This document shows, in pieces, positions 14,760 through 22,532 of a DNA stretch of 35,945 nt. Position numbers and translations under genes: made by a program. Source of the DNA: Acidobacteriota bacterium (GTDB lineage: Bacteria > Acidobacteriota > Aminicenantia > UBA2199); the NCBI GenBank assembly GCA_025456175.1, contig JALOLC010000003.1, positions 1 through 35,945 on the forward strand, given 5' to 3'. Position 1 is the first letter of the stretch. Every line of letters begins with the position of its first letter. Below the pieces are notes generated by a model. That model saw nothing but the letters and a program-made list of their open reading frames with translations, made no database searches and was not told the origin of the DNA.

Positions 14760-15284
14760 ATGAAAAAAAACCTGTTGTTGATCCTGGCCCTGGTCGTCCT
14801 GGGCACCTTCGCCTTCGCTGAGTTCAAGCTCGGCATCATCAATCCCCAGGCCGTCCTGCAGAACTCGACCAAGGGCAAGGAAGCCATCGGACGGCTGCAG
14901 TCGCTGCAGATGTCCAAGCAGAAGAAATTCGAGGCCATGCAGCGGGAGATTGACGCCCTGGAAAAGGAGGCCATGTCCCCCGCCCTCAACGCCGAGGCTC
15001 GCGACAAGAAAGCCCTGGATCTCGCCTCCAAGAGGACGGAGATCAAGCGCTTCGCCGAGGACGCCCAGAAGGAAGGCGCCGCCGCCCAGCAGAAGGAGTT
15101 CGAGAAGATCCAGGCCGACCTGATGCCGCTCATCGAGAAGATCGCCAAGGAGAACGCGTTCTCGCTGGTCCTCGACCTGAACACGGCCGGCGTCACCTAT
15201 TTTGATCCCGCCATCGACATCACCGAAAAGGTGGTCAAGGCCTACGACGCCCAGTCCGCCGCCGCTCCGGCCGCCAAGAAATGA
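14760..15284 (+). CDS. skp: OmpH/Skp-family periplasmic chaperone
   Basis: The 174-aa protein has a signal peptide (MKKNLLLILALVVLGTFAFA) and the Skp start FKLGIINPQAVLQNSTKGKEAI. It continues as a long charged helical region (about residues 45-125) that would form the coiled-coil tentacles, and closes with NAFSLVLDLNTAGVTYFDPAIDITEKVVKAYD, the usual body domain. Skp trimers hold unfolded outer-membrane proteins for BamA. AAGGAG lies 7 nt before the ATG at 14760; another ATG two codons upstream is too close to it. The stop overlaps the fabZ ATG. Confidence 0.92.
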   Translation: MKKNLLLILALVVLGTFAFAEFKLGIINPQAVLQNSTKGKEAIGRLQSLQMSKQKKFEAMQREIDALEKEAMSPALNAEARDKKALDLASKRTEIKRFAEDAQKEGAAAQQKEFEKIQADLMPLIEKIAKENAFSLVLDLNTAGVTYFDPAIDITEKVVKAYDAQSAAAPAAKK

Positions 15285-15715
15285 ACCTGCCCCTGGGCAT
15301 CGAGGACATCAAGAAGATCCTGCCCCACCGCTACCCCTTTCTGCTGGTGGACCGGGTGACCGAGTGCGACGGCCGGGTGGTGATCAAGGGCTACAAGAAC
15401 GTCACCGGCAACGAGGAGTTTTTCCAGGGGCATTTCCCCGGCAACCCGGTCATGCCGGGAGTGCTGGTCATCGAGGCCCTGGCCCAGCTGGGGGCGGCGC
15501 TGCTGATGCAGCGCTTCGCGGGCCAGGGTGTGTACGCCTATTTCGCCGGCATCGAGAAGGCCCGCTTCAAGAGGACGGTGGTCCCGGGCGACCGCCTGGA
15601 CCTCGACGTCCTGGTGACGCGCGACCGCGGCAAGTTCGCCGTCATCGAGGGCAAGGCCTTGGTCGACGGCCAGGTGGCCTGCGAGGCAACGCTGATGTGC
15701 ATGGTCGGCGCATGA
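15281..15715 (+). CDS. fabZ: 3-hydroxyacyl-[acyl-carrier-protein] dehydratase FabZ
   Basis: The 144-aa hotdog-fold dehydratase begins with the typical [21 protein letters not shown] block. The catalytic histidine is in [20 protein letters not shown] and the catalytic glutamate in that same IEALAQLGA helix. It makes trans-2-enoyl-ACP in fatty-acid elongation and competes with LpxA for 3-hydroxyacyl-ACP. It lies in ATGA overlaps with skp upstream and lpxA downstream. lpxD, normally between skp and fabZ, is missing here. Confidence 0.96.
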   Translation: MNLPLGIEDIKKILPHRYPFLLVDRVTECDGRVVIKGYKNVTGNEEFFQGHFPGNPVMPGVLVIEALAQLGAALLMQRFAGQGVYAYFAGIEKARFKRTVVPGDRLDLDVLVTRDRGKFAVIEGKALVDGQVACEATLMCMVGA

Positions 15716-16518
15716 ACACGCCGCTGCTCCACCCCACCGCCGTCATCAGTCCCAAGGCCGAGCTGGGCAAGGGCGTGCAGGTCGACGCCTATTCGGTCAT
15801 CGGGCCCAATGTGCGCATCGGCGACGGCACTCTCGTCAAGCACCATGTCACCATCGACAAGAACACGCTCATCGGCAAAAATTGCCAGATATTCCCCTTC
15901 GCCTCGGTGGGCACGGACCCGCAGGACCTGACCTTCAAGGGCGAGGAAACCTGGGTGCACATCGGCGACGACAACGTCATCCGCGAGTTCATCACCATCA
16001 ACCGCGGCACGGTCAAGGGCGGGGGCGTCACGCGCATCGGCAGCCACAACTACTTCATGGCCTACGTGCACATCGCCCATGATTGCCAGATCGGCAGTCA
16101 CATTCAGTTCGCCAACAACACCACGCTGGCCGGCCACGTGGAGGTCGAGGATTACGTCGGCATCAGCGCTTTCTGTTCGATGCTGCAGTTCGTGCGCATC
16201 GGGCGCAACGCCTACATCGGCGGCTACAGCATTGTCTGCCAGGATATCCTGCCCTTCGCCAAGGTGGCCCAGAGCCGTGAGTCCTTCAGCCTGTACGGGC
16301 CCAACGCCATCGGCATGATGCGCCATGGCCTCAGCCGGGAATTCATCGAGAACGTCAAGGACATCTACCGCATCATCTACCACTCCGACCTGAACACCAC
16401 CCAGGCCGTCCAGCAGATCGGCGAGCACCATGCCGGCAGCGAGGAGGCCCGGGTGATCACCGACTTCATCGGCAAGACCAAGCGAGGGATCCTGAAGAAC
16501 TTCCGTTCCGATGAGTGA
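15712..16518 (+). CDS. lpxA: Acyl-ACP--UDP-N-acetylglucosamine O-acyltransferase LpxA
   Basis: The 268-aa left-handed beta-helix protein has many hexapeptide repeats (residues about 3-185, for example TAVISPKAELGKGVQVDAYS), a GTDPQDLTFKGEETWVHIGDDN block and the catalytic histidine in AYVHIAHDCQIGSH (equivalent to E. coli His125). The helical C-terminus begins around SRESFSLYGPNAIGMMRHGLS. It performs the first acylation of lipid A synthesis in the cytoplasm. Start and stop both overlap the neighbours (fabZ by 4 bp, lpxI by 8 bp). Confidence 0.97.
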   Translation: MNTPLLHPTAVISPKAELGKGVQVDAYSVIGPNVRIGDGTLVKHHVTIDKNTLIGKNCQIFPFASVGTDPQDLTFKGEETWVHIGDDNVIREFITINRGTVKGGGVTRIGSHNYFMAYVHIAHDCQIGSHIQFANNTTLAGHVEVEDYVGISAFCSMLQFVRIGRNAYIGGYSIVCQDILPFAKVAQSRESFSLYGPNAIGMMRHGLSREFIENVKDIYRIIYHSDLNTTQAVQQIGEHHAGSEEARVITDFIGKTKRGILKNFRSDE

Positions 16519-17320
16519 AACGATCGGGATCATCGCCGGCGAGCCCCCCCTGCCGCTGCTGACCTGCCGCGAGGCGCGCCGCCGGGGCTGGCGCACCGTC
16601 GTCGCCGCCGTCAAGGGCGCGGCGACGCCCGAGCTGGCCGCCGCGGCCGACGAGTGGGCCGAGTTCCCGCTCGGCCGGCTGGGAGGCCTCATCCGCTTTT
16701 TCAAGGGCCACGGCGTGCAACGGGCGCTGATGCTCGGCCGCGTGCGGCACGCGGCCGTCTTCTCGGCCTGGACCGCCGATGCCAAGTTCCTGCGCTTCCT
16801 GGCCAAGGTCAAGGACCGTACCACCACGTCGCTGCTGTCCACCCTGGCCGACTTTTTCGCCGCCGAGGGCATCGAGATCATCGATTCCTCGTTCTTCCTC
16901 AAGGAGCACCTGGTGATCGCGAAAAACTACACCCCCCGGCTGCGTTTGACGAAAGCGCTGGCCGGGGACATCGAGTTCGCCTGGGAGAAGGCCTGGGGCA
17001 TCGCCACCCTGGATATCGGCCAGACGCTGTGCGTCAAGTCGCGGGCGGTGGTCGCCGTCGAGGCCATGGAGGGCACCGACCGCGCCATTGAGCGTGCGGC
17101 GGCGATCGCCGGTCCCGGGCTGGTTGTGGCCAAGGTCAGCCGGCCCGGCCAGGACATGCGTTTCGACCTGCCGGTGGTGGGCCAACGGACCATGGAGGTG
17201 CTGGCGGAGAAGCGCGCGGCGGCGTTCGTGCTGGAAGCGGGCAAGACGCTGATGCTCGACCCCGAGGCGCTCGTTGCCCGGGCGGAGCGCGGCCGGATCA
17301 TCGTGCTGGGGAAAGCATGA
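16511..17320 (+). CDS. lpxI: UDP-2,3-diacylglucosamine pyrophosphatase LpxI (DUF1009)
   Basis: The 269-aa protein has the LpxI two-domain pattern: an N-terminal part starting IGIIAGEPPLPLLTCREARRRGW, and a C-terminal part with TLDIGQTLCVKSRAVVAVEAMEGTD (split across about residues 170-200). KVSRPGQDMRFDLPVVGQRT then carries the conserved Asp near the family's catalytic position. LpxI hydrolyses UDP-2,3-diacylglucosamine to lipid X and replaces LpxH in many non-gamma-proteobacteria. Placement directly after lpxA, overlapping by 8 bp, supports the call. The downstream Gfo/Idh gene overlaps by 4 bp. Confidence 0.94.
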   Translation: MSETIGIIAGEPPLPLLTCREARRRGWRTVVAAVKGAATPELAAAADEWAEFPLGRLGGLIRFFKGHGVQRALMLGRVRHAAVFSAWTADAKFLRFLAKVKDRTTTSLLSTLADFFAAEGIEIIDSSFFLKEHLVIAKNYTPRLRLTKALAGDIEFAWEKAWGIATLDIGQTLCVKSRAVVAVEAMEGTDRAIERAAAIAGPGLVVAKVSRPGQDMRFDLPVVGQRTMEVLAEKRAAAFVLEAGKTLMLDPEALVARAERGRIIVLGKA

Positions 17321-18234
17321 GAATCGCAGTGATCGGGACCGGGGCCATGGGCAGCAATCATCTGCGGGTGCTCCGCCAGCTGCCAGAGTTCGAACTGACC
17401 TGCGCCGTCGATATCCATGCCGGGAACCTGGAGAAGAACTGCCAAGGGTACGACATCGCCAAGCTGACCGACTACCGGCAGGCGCTCGACCTGGTCGACG
17501 CCGTCATGGTCGCGGCGCCGACGCTGGAGCATTTCGCCCTCAGCCGCTTCTTCCTGGAGAACGGCAAGCACGTCATGGTCGAGAAGCCGATCAGCCGCAC
17601 GCTGGCCGAGGCCGACGAGTTGATCGCCCTCGCCGCCGCCAGGAGACGGGTGCTGGCCGTGGGCCACCTGGAGCGTTTCAACCCGGCGGTGCAGTATGCC
17701 GGCGCGCTGGTGGCGAAGCCGCTGTTCATCGAGGTGCAGCGCCTGGGCTCCTTCTCGCCGCGCTCGCTGGACATCGACGTGATCATGGACCTGATGATCC
17801 ACGACCTGGACATCATCCTGCAATGGGATCAAACCGGCGTGCGCGAGGTGCGGGCCAGCGGCGTGCCGATCATCTCGCAGCGCAGCGACATCGCCAACGT
17901 GCGTCTGGAATTCAATTCCGGCCTGGTGGCCAACCTGACCGCCAGCCGCGTCTCCCAGGAAAAAACGCGCAAGCTGCGCATCTTCCAGAAGAACCTCTAT
18001 TTGTCGGTGGACTACAAGGCGAGGAGCGTGAAGATGTTCCATCTGCGCGACGGCAGGATCCTCGAAGAGTATCCCGCCATCGAGGACGTCGAGCCGCTGG
18101 CCAATCTCTGGCGCAACTTCGCGCGCACGGTCGCCGGCGAGGGCAATTTCATCGTCAGCGGCCGCGACGGCCGGGCGGCGCTGGCGCTGGCCCTCTCCAT
18201 CTCCGATCGCCTGCAAGCGCCCCGGGATGCTTGA
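17317..18234 (+). CDS. Gfo/Idh/MocA-family NAD(P)-dependent oxidoreductase
   Basis: The 305-aa protein has an N-terminal Rossmann domain (RIAVIGTGAMGSNHLRVL, then VAAPTLEHFAL) and the family EKP motif (MVEKPISRTLAEADELI). The C-terminal substrate domain begins around GHLERFNPAV, and DLMIHDLDIILQW contains the conserved His-Asp-x-Asp. The exact sugar or inositol substrate is not evident. Its position in an lpx operon suggests a nucleotide-sugar dehydrogenase for lipid A or glycan synthesis, perhaps like Leptospira GnnA, which oxidises UDP-GlcNAc. No partner GnnB-type aminotransferase is present here, so that reading is open. Confidence 0.9.
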   Translation: MRIAVIGTGAMGSNHLRVLRQLPEFELTCAVDIHAGNLEKNCQGYDIAKLTDYRQALDLVDAVMVAAPTLEHFALSRFFLENGKHVMVEKPISRTLAEADELIALAAARRRVLAVGHLERFNPAVQYAGALVAKPLFIEVQRLGSFSPRSLDIDVIMDLMIHDLDIILQWDQTGVREVRASGVPIISQRSDIANVRLEFNSGLVANLTASRVSQEKTRKLRIFQKNLYLSVDYKARSVKMFHLRDGRILEEYPAIEDVEPLANLWRNFARTVAGEGNFIVSGRDGRAALALALSISDRLQAPRDA

Positions 18235-19306
18235 CACCTTCGTCGCGGGACTGATCCGGAAAAAGACCTTCCCCGGCGTATCCCTCCTGGTGGCCGAAGG
18301 AGAAGATGTCCTCATCGAGCGCCAGTTCGGCAGCAAGGCCACCTGGCCCGGCGACGAGCCCATCGCGCCCCACACGATCTTCGACCTGGCCTCCCTGACC
18401 AAGCCCCTGGTCACCGCCTTCCTGGCCGCCCATTTTATCGAGAAAGGGCAGTGGCGACTGGAGGACAGCGTGCGCCGTTTTTTCCCCGGCTTCCCGCTGC
18501 CGCTCACCGTGGAGCAGCTGCTGACCCACAGCGCCGGTTTCAGGCCCTGGCACCCGTTTTACCTGTACCGCCCCCAGGGCGACCTCGAGCAGGCCGCCGC
18601 TTTCACTGACACGGCGGCGGCGGGCCAGCGGGTCGTCTATTCCGACGTCGGCTACATCCTGCTGCGCCACCTGCTGGAAAAGGTCTCCGGCGTCGTTTTC
18701 CTGGAGCTCGTCGCCCGGGTGATCATTGAACCGCTGCGGCTGCGCGATACCTTCATGAAGGTGCCGCCGGCGGCCGTGGAGCGCTGCGCCCCGACCGAGG
18801 TCGGCAACCGGCATGAGATGGGAATGTGCCGGGCCGAGCATGCCCGAGCGGCGGGGCGCTTCTCCTGGCGGGCCGGGGTGATCCGCGGCGAAACCCATGA
18901 CGCCAACTCGTTCTATGCCGGCGGCAGCGCCGGCAACGCCGGCCTCTTCGCCAGCGCCCGCGACCTGTTCCGGCTGGGCCGGGAATTCTTCCCGGCGTCC
19001 GCCACCCTGCTGCGCGGGGAGACCGTCTCCCTCTTCTGGAGGAACCGCACTCCCTGGGACGCCCATGGCCGCACCCTCGGCTTCCAGCTGAACTCCTCGC
19101 CCGGCGCCTCGGGCGGCAGCGCCCTCCTGCCCACGGCCATCGGCCACAGCGGCTTCACCGGCACGTCGCTGTGGCTTGAGGCGGAAAGGGAGCGGCAATG
19201 GATCGTGCTGAGCAATCGTATCCACCCGCGCGTGAGGAGGGCGGACTTCAACGCCGTGCGCCGCCGGCTGCACCAGCAGCTCAAACTCGAGCTGGGTTTG
19301 TCCTGA
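18227..19306 (+). CDS. Serine beta-lactamase-like / class C penicillin-binding-protein-fold hydrolase
   Basis: The 359-aa protein has the S-x-x-K nucleophile motif in FDLASLTKPLVTAF (about residue 53). YSDVGYILLRHLLEKVSG stands at the Y-x-N position (Tyr kept, Asn replaced by Asp, as in many esterase-type members), and the final HSGFTGTSLWLE corresponds to the K/H-x-G motif. LLTHSAGFRPW is also typical. No signal peptide is visible, so it may act in the cytoplasm as an esterase or peptidase rather than a beta-lactamase. It overlaps the oxidoreductase gene by 8 bp and ends the operon. Confidence 0.88.
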   Translation: MLDTFVAGLIRKKTFPGVSLLVAEGEDVLIERQFGSKATWPGDEPIAPHTIFDLASLTKPLVTAFLAAHFIEKGQWRLEDSVRRFFPGFPLPLTVEQLLTHSAGFRPWHPFYLYRPQGDLEQAAAFTDTAAAGQRVVYSDVGYILLRHLLEKVSGVVFLELVARVIIEPLRLRDTFMKVPPAAVERCAPTEVGNRHEMGMCRAEHARAAGRFSWRAGVIRGETHDANSFYAGGSAGNAGLFASARDLFRLGREFFPASATLLRGETVSLFWRNRTPWDAHGRTLGFQLNSSPGASGGSALLPTAIGHSGFTGTSLWLEAERERQWIVLSNRIHPRVRRADFNAVRRRLHQQLKLELGLS

Positions 19307-19327
19307 AGCCGCTGGCGCTGCGGCCCG

Positions 19328-19837
19328 TCACCGGCCCGGCGGCTGGGTTCCGCGCTTGGCCAGGCGCGCCAGTTCCTGAAAGCGTTGGCTGTAGCGCAGG
19401 TTGGGCGGCACCAGAAACAGGCGGGCCAGCCCCTGGCGCAGGATGACCTCGTTCAGCATCCGCCCGTCGGCCAGGTAGACGTAGCCCAGCAGCCGGGAAT
19501 AGCGGTCGCGCTTCAGCGCGTCGAACTCGATCCAGACCTGGCTGCCGTAGTGCAACAGGCCCTTGACGAACTCGGTTGCCTTCAGCCCGCGCTGCAGGAT
19601 CTCTTCCGGAGTGGCGGAATCCCGGAGTGCCTCCTCGTAGGCCTTGTCGTTGAGCGCCGTCTGCGGGGCCTCGGGGCCGATCAGCTTGATCTCCTCCCAC
19701 TTGCCGCGGTAGAGAACGGTCAGCGTGTCGGCGGAAATGACGCGGATGACCCGGGCGGGTTCCTTGCTGACCATCGAGGCGGCGGGCATGGCCACGGCGA
19801 TCAGGATGACCACCAGTCCCACGGCCGCTGTTTTCAT
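19328..19837 (-). CDS. Secreted staphylococcal-nuclease-fold protein with altered catalytic residues
   Basis: The 169-aa protein has a signal sequence (MKTAAVGLVVILIAVAMPAAS) and an SNase/Tudor-type OB fold: VIRVISADTLTVLYRGKWEE, then IKLIGPEAPQT, QVWIEFDALKRDRYSRLLGYVYLADGRMLNEVILRQGLARL. Aligned with Staphylococcus nuclease, Asp21 and Arg87 (YSRLL) are kept. Arg35 becomes Lys (IKLIG), Asp40 becomes Glu (PEAP) and Glu43 becomes Gln (APQT). Nuclease activity is therefore doubtful. ATG 19837 follows a GGGAGG ribosome binding site; a longer reading frame upstream lacks a family N-terminus. It converges on the beta-lactamase-like gene, 21 bp away. Confidence 0.85.
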   Translation of the reverse strand: MKTAAVGLVVILIAVAMPAASMVSKEPARVIRVISADTLTVLYRGKWEEIKLIGPEAPQTALNDKAYEEALRDSATPEEILQRGLKATEFVKGLLHYGSQVWIEFDALKRDRYSRLLGYVYLADGRMLNEVILRQGLARLFLVPPNLRYSQRFQELARLAKRGTQPPGR

Positions 19838-19873
19838 GACGCCTCCCGGGCGGGGCAGCCGCCCCGTTTCTTC

Positions 19874-19903
19874 ATTATAGTACAGTTTCAAGAAAATTTT
19901 CCA
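19874..19903 (-). promoter_or_regulatory. Probable promoter of the SNase-like gene
   Basis: On the minus strand a perfect -10 TATAAT (19874-19879) is preceded at 18 bp by TGGAAA (19898-19903). The leader of about 30 nt ends in GGGAGG before the ATG. The + strand side of this 190-bp gap also holds an 8-bp palindrome CGTGCACG (19951-19958), but no clear promoter for the TolC-like gene was found. Confidence 0.45.
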
Positions 19904-20027
19904 GCCTCGATTGCGGGAAAACAATAAAATCACGCAGTCCGTATATGCAGCGTGCACGTTTTTATGATAAATTGCACTTTGATATAGAAGAACAGCCCCT
20001 GGCCAAGCTGGGGCGTGGACAGAACGC

Positions 20028-21362
20028 ATGAAAAAACATTATCTATGGCGGTACCGTGTCGCCGCCGCTGCGCTGCTGGCCGCATGGCTGTTCCTTCCGC
20101 AGCCGGCCGTGGCCGCGGAGGCGGAACTGAGTCTGGAGCGGGCCGTGCAGCTGGCCCTGGAGCGCAACGAGCGCTCGCTGGCCGCCGGCGAGCAGTTGCG
20201 CGCCGCCCAGGGAGCGCTGGCGCAGGCGCGGGCCTATTTTTTCCCCGCCGTATCTCTTACCGGCAACCTCACCCGCCGCCCCAATGCCGTGGAGCGCGAG
20301 CTCAACGGCCAGATCATCACCATCCAGAGCGTGAACGCGGTCTCGGCCTATGCCGCGCTGAACTGGGTCCTCTTCAACCCCACGGTCATCCCCAACTATC
20401 GCCAGGCGCTGTTCGCCGAGCGTTCACAGCGCTTTTCCTCGGCCGAGACCCGGCGCCGCCTCTGCTTCGAGGTGGCCGCGGCCTTCCTGGCCACCCTGAC
20501 CCTCGACCAGGTTTTCGAAGCCGCCGGACATCGCCTCGATTACGCCGCCAGCACCCTCGAGGCCGCGCGGGCGCGCTACACGGCGGGGCTGGTATCGGTC
20601 AACGATGTCACCCGCGCCGAGCTGGAGTACGCCACCGCCGAGATGGGCGCCACCCAGACGCAGGGCGAGGTGCGTACGGCCTACCTGCAGCTCGGCCATC
20701 TGCTGGACTCCGAACTTGGCGGCAAGCTGGCCACGCCCGAGCTGCTGCTGGCGCAAGCCGAGCTCCCCGTTGCCCAGGACGATGAGACGCTGGCCGGCAC
20801 TCGCGAGCGCCGCCTCGACCTGCGCGCCCTCTCCTGGCAGGCGAAGGCCCGCCGGGCGCTGGTCCTGGAACCCAGCCTGGAATGGCTGCCCAGCCTGAGC
20901 CTGTCCGGCCAGTACCGCTATACCAACGAGGCGGGGCTGACCGGCCGCTCGATCACCTGGTCGGCCGGCCTGGGGCTGAGCTGGACGCTGTTCGACGGCT
21001 TCGGCCGCGGCGGCGCTTTCAAGGAGGCCAAGGCCCGTGCCCGCCAGGCCGAACTGGACCTGCGCGGCGCCACGCGCCAGGCCGAGCTCGAGGTGCGCGA
21101 CGGACTCGTCTCCCTGGCCAGCCAGCAGGCCTCGCTGAAGAAGGCGCTGGTGGCGCTCGACGCGGCGCGCAAGAACGCCGCCGAGATCGCCGAGCTGTAC
21201 CGCCAGGGCCTGAGCAACGCCCTGCAGGTGGCCGACGCCAACGTCCGCCTGTTCGAAGCCGAGGTGGAAGTGGCGCGCCAGCGCAACGGCCTGGCGCTGG
21301 CGCTGCTCAACCTGCGGGCCGCCCAAGGGCTTGATCCCTTCGGCAAGGAGCCTACGACATGA
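20028..21362 (+). CDS. TolC-family outer membrane efflux protein
   Basis: The 444-aa protein has a signal peptide (about residues 1-29, ending VAA) and the two-repeat helical/beta layout of TolC-like channels. Repeat one starts ELSLERAVQLALERNERSL and ends near residue 230 (TAYLQLGHLL). Repeat two starts LDLRALSWQAKARRALVLEPSLEWLPSLSLSG and contains WSAGLGLSWTLFDGFGR, the typical outer-membrane strand. Long helices rich in Ala, Glu and Arg form the periplasmic tunnel. It is the first gene of a tripartite pump operon, and its TGA overlaps the ATG of the membrane-fusion gene. Confidence 0.94.
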   Translation: MKKHYLWRYRVAAAALLAAWLFLPQPAVAAEAELSLERAVQLALERNERSLAAGEQLRAAQGALAQARAYFFPAVSLTGNLTRRPNAVERELNGQIITIQSVNAVSAYAALNWVLFNPTVIPNYRQALFAERSQRFSSAETRRRLCFEVAAAFLATLTLDQVFEAAGHRLDYAASTLEAARARYTAGLVSVNDVTRAELEYATAEMGATQTQGEVRTAYLQLGHLLDSELGGKLATPELLLAQAELPVAQDDETLAGTRERRLDLRALSWQAKARRALVLEPSLEWLPSLSLSGQYRYTNEAGLTGRSITWSAGLGLSWTLFDGFGRGGAFKEAKARARQAELDLRGATRQAELEVRDGLVSLASQQASLKKALVALDAARKNAAEIAELYRQGLSNALQVADANVRLFEAEVEVARQRNGLALALLNLRAAQGLDPFGKEPTT

Positions 21363-22504
21363 AAGTGAAGATGGCCTATTGCGCCTGGGCCGCCCAGGCT
21401 GTGCTGCTGCTGGCTGCCGCCGCCTGCGGCAAGGACGGCGCCAGTCCCGCCGGGGGGAACGCCACCGGTCGCGGGGTCCGCATGCCGATGCAGTTCCCCG
21501 TCGAGACGCTGCGCGTGCAGGACCGCGCCGTTACCACCACGCTCAACGCGGTGGGCTCGGTCGAGGCGTTCGAGAAGGTCCAGGTCACGGCCCGCGTCGC
21601 CGGCGTCGTCGAGAAGGTGCAGTTCGCCGAGGGGAGCCGCGTCACCGGCGGCCAGGTGCTGGTGGAGATCGAGCCGCAGCGGTACACGCTGGCCGTGGAG
21701 TCGGCGCAGGCCGCGCACAACAAGGCCGCCGCCGCCAAGAGCGACGCCGAGGCCGGCCTGAAGCGCCGCGAGACGGTGGACAGGCAGAATCCCGGCTTGA
21801 TCCCCGGCGAGGAGATCGAGACCTGGCGCACCAAGGTGCTGGTGGCAGCGGCCGAGATGGCCCAGAGCGGGGCGCTGCTCAACCAGGCCCGGCTCAATTT
21901 GCACGATGCCTACGTGCGCGCCCCCGTTCCCGGCGTGGTCCAGACGCGCACCGTACAGACCGGGCAGTACGTCCAGCCCGGCTCGGTGCTGGCCACGCTG
22001 GTGCGCCGCGACCCGCTGCTGCTGCGTTTCCAGGCCACCGAGCAGGACGCTCCGCGGCTGCAGCCCGGCATGAAGGCCTTCTTCAAGGTCCGCGACCGCG
22101 GCCGGGATTTTCAAGCCAAGATCATCCATGTCGCCGCCTCCGCCGACGACAGCACGCGCATGGTCGCCGTGACCGCCCAGGTCGTCGACCCGGCCCGCGA
22201 AACGCTGCGCTCGGGCTCGTTCGCCGAGGTGACGGTGCCGGTGGGCAACGCCCGCCCCCTGCCCGTCGTGCCGCAGACGGCCATCCGTCCAAGCGAGAAG
22301 GGCTTCCTGGCCTTCGTGGTGGAGAACGGCAGGGCCGTTGAGCGCATCCTGACCCCGGGCATGCGCACCGCCGACGGCTACGTCGAGGTCCTGGCCGGGC
22401 TGAAGGCCGGCGAGCTGCTGGTGGTGCGCGGTGCCGAGGCGCTGAGCGACGGCGTCGCCGTGCACGTGGCCAAAGGCAAGGCCGCGGCCAAGCCGGTCCG
22501 CTGA
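21359..22504 (+). CDS. RND efflux periplasmic adaptor (membrane fusion lipoprotein)
   Basis: The 381-aa protein has a lipoprotein-type signal (LLLAAAACGKD, Cys at about residue 23). A beta-barrel/lipoyl start, VQVTARVAGVVEKVQFAEGS, is followed by an alpha-helical hairpin (about residues 115-175) and the second lipoyl half DAYVRAPVPGVVQTRTVQTG. The membrane-proximal domain is near the C-terminus (ADGYVEVLAGLKAGELLVVRG). It links the inner-membrane RND pump to the TolC-like channel. It overlaps the TolC-like gene by 4 bp and lies 28 bp before the pump gene. Confidence 0.94.
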   Translation: MKVKMAYCAWAAQAVLLLAAAACGKDGASPAGGNATGRGVRMPMQFPVETLRVQDRAVTTTLNAVGSVEAFEKVQVTARVAGVVEKVQFAEGSRVTGGQVLVEIEPQRYTLAVESAQAAHNKAAAAKSDAEAGLKRRETVDRQNPGLIPGEEIETWRTKVLVAAAEMAQSGALLNQARLNLHDAYVRAPVPGVVQTRTVQTGQYVQPGSVLATLVRRDPLLLRFQATEQDAPRLQPGMKAFFKVRDRGRDFQAKIIHVAASADDSTRMVAVTAQVVDPARETLRSGSFAEVTVPVGNARPLPVVPQTAIRPSEKGFLAFVVENGRAVERILTPGMRTADGYVEVLAGLKAGELLVVRGAEALSDGVAVHVAKGKAAAKPVR

Positions 22505-22532
22505 GCATGGCGCCCCGCCAAGGAGAGCCGCG

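Noticed and set aside
19951-19958. CGTGCACG palindrome as an operator for the TolC-like gene
   Set aside because: Only 8 bp, no regulator gene adjacent, and no convincing -35/-10 pair for the pump operon near it.
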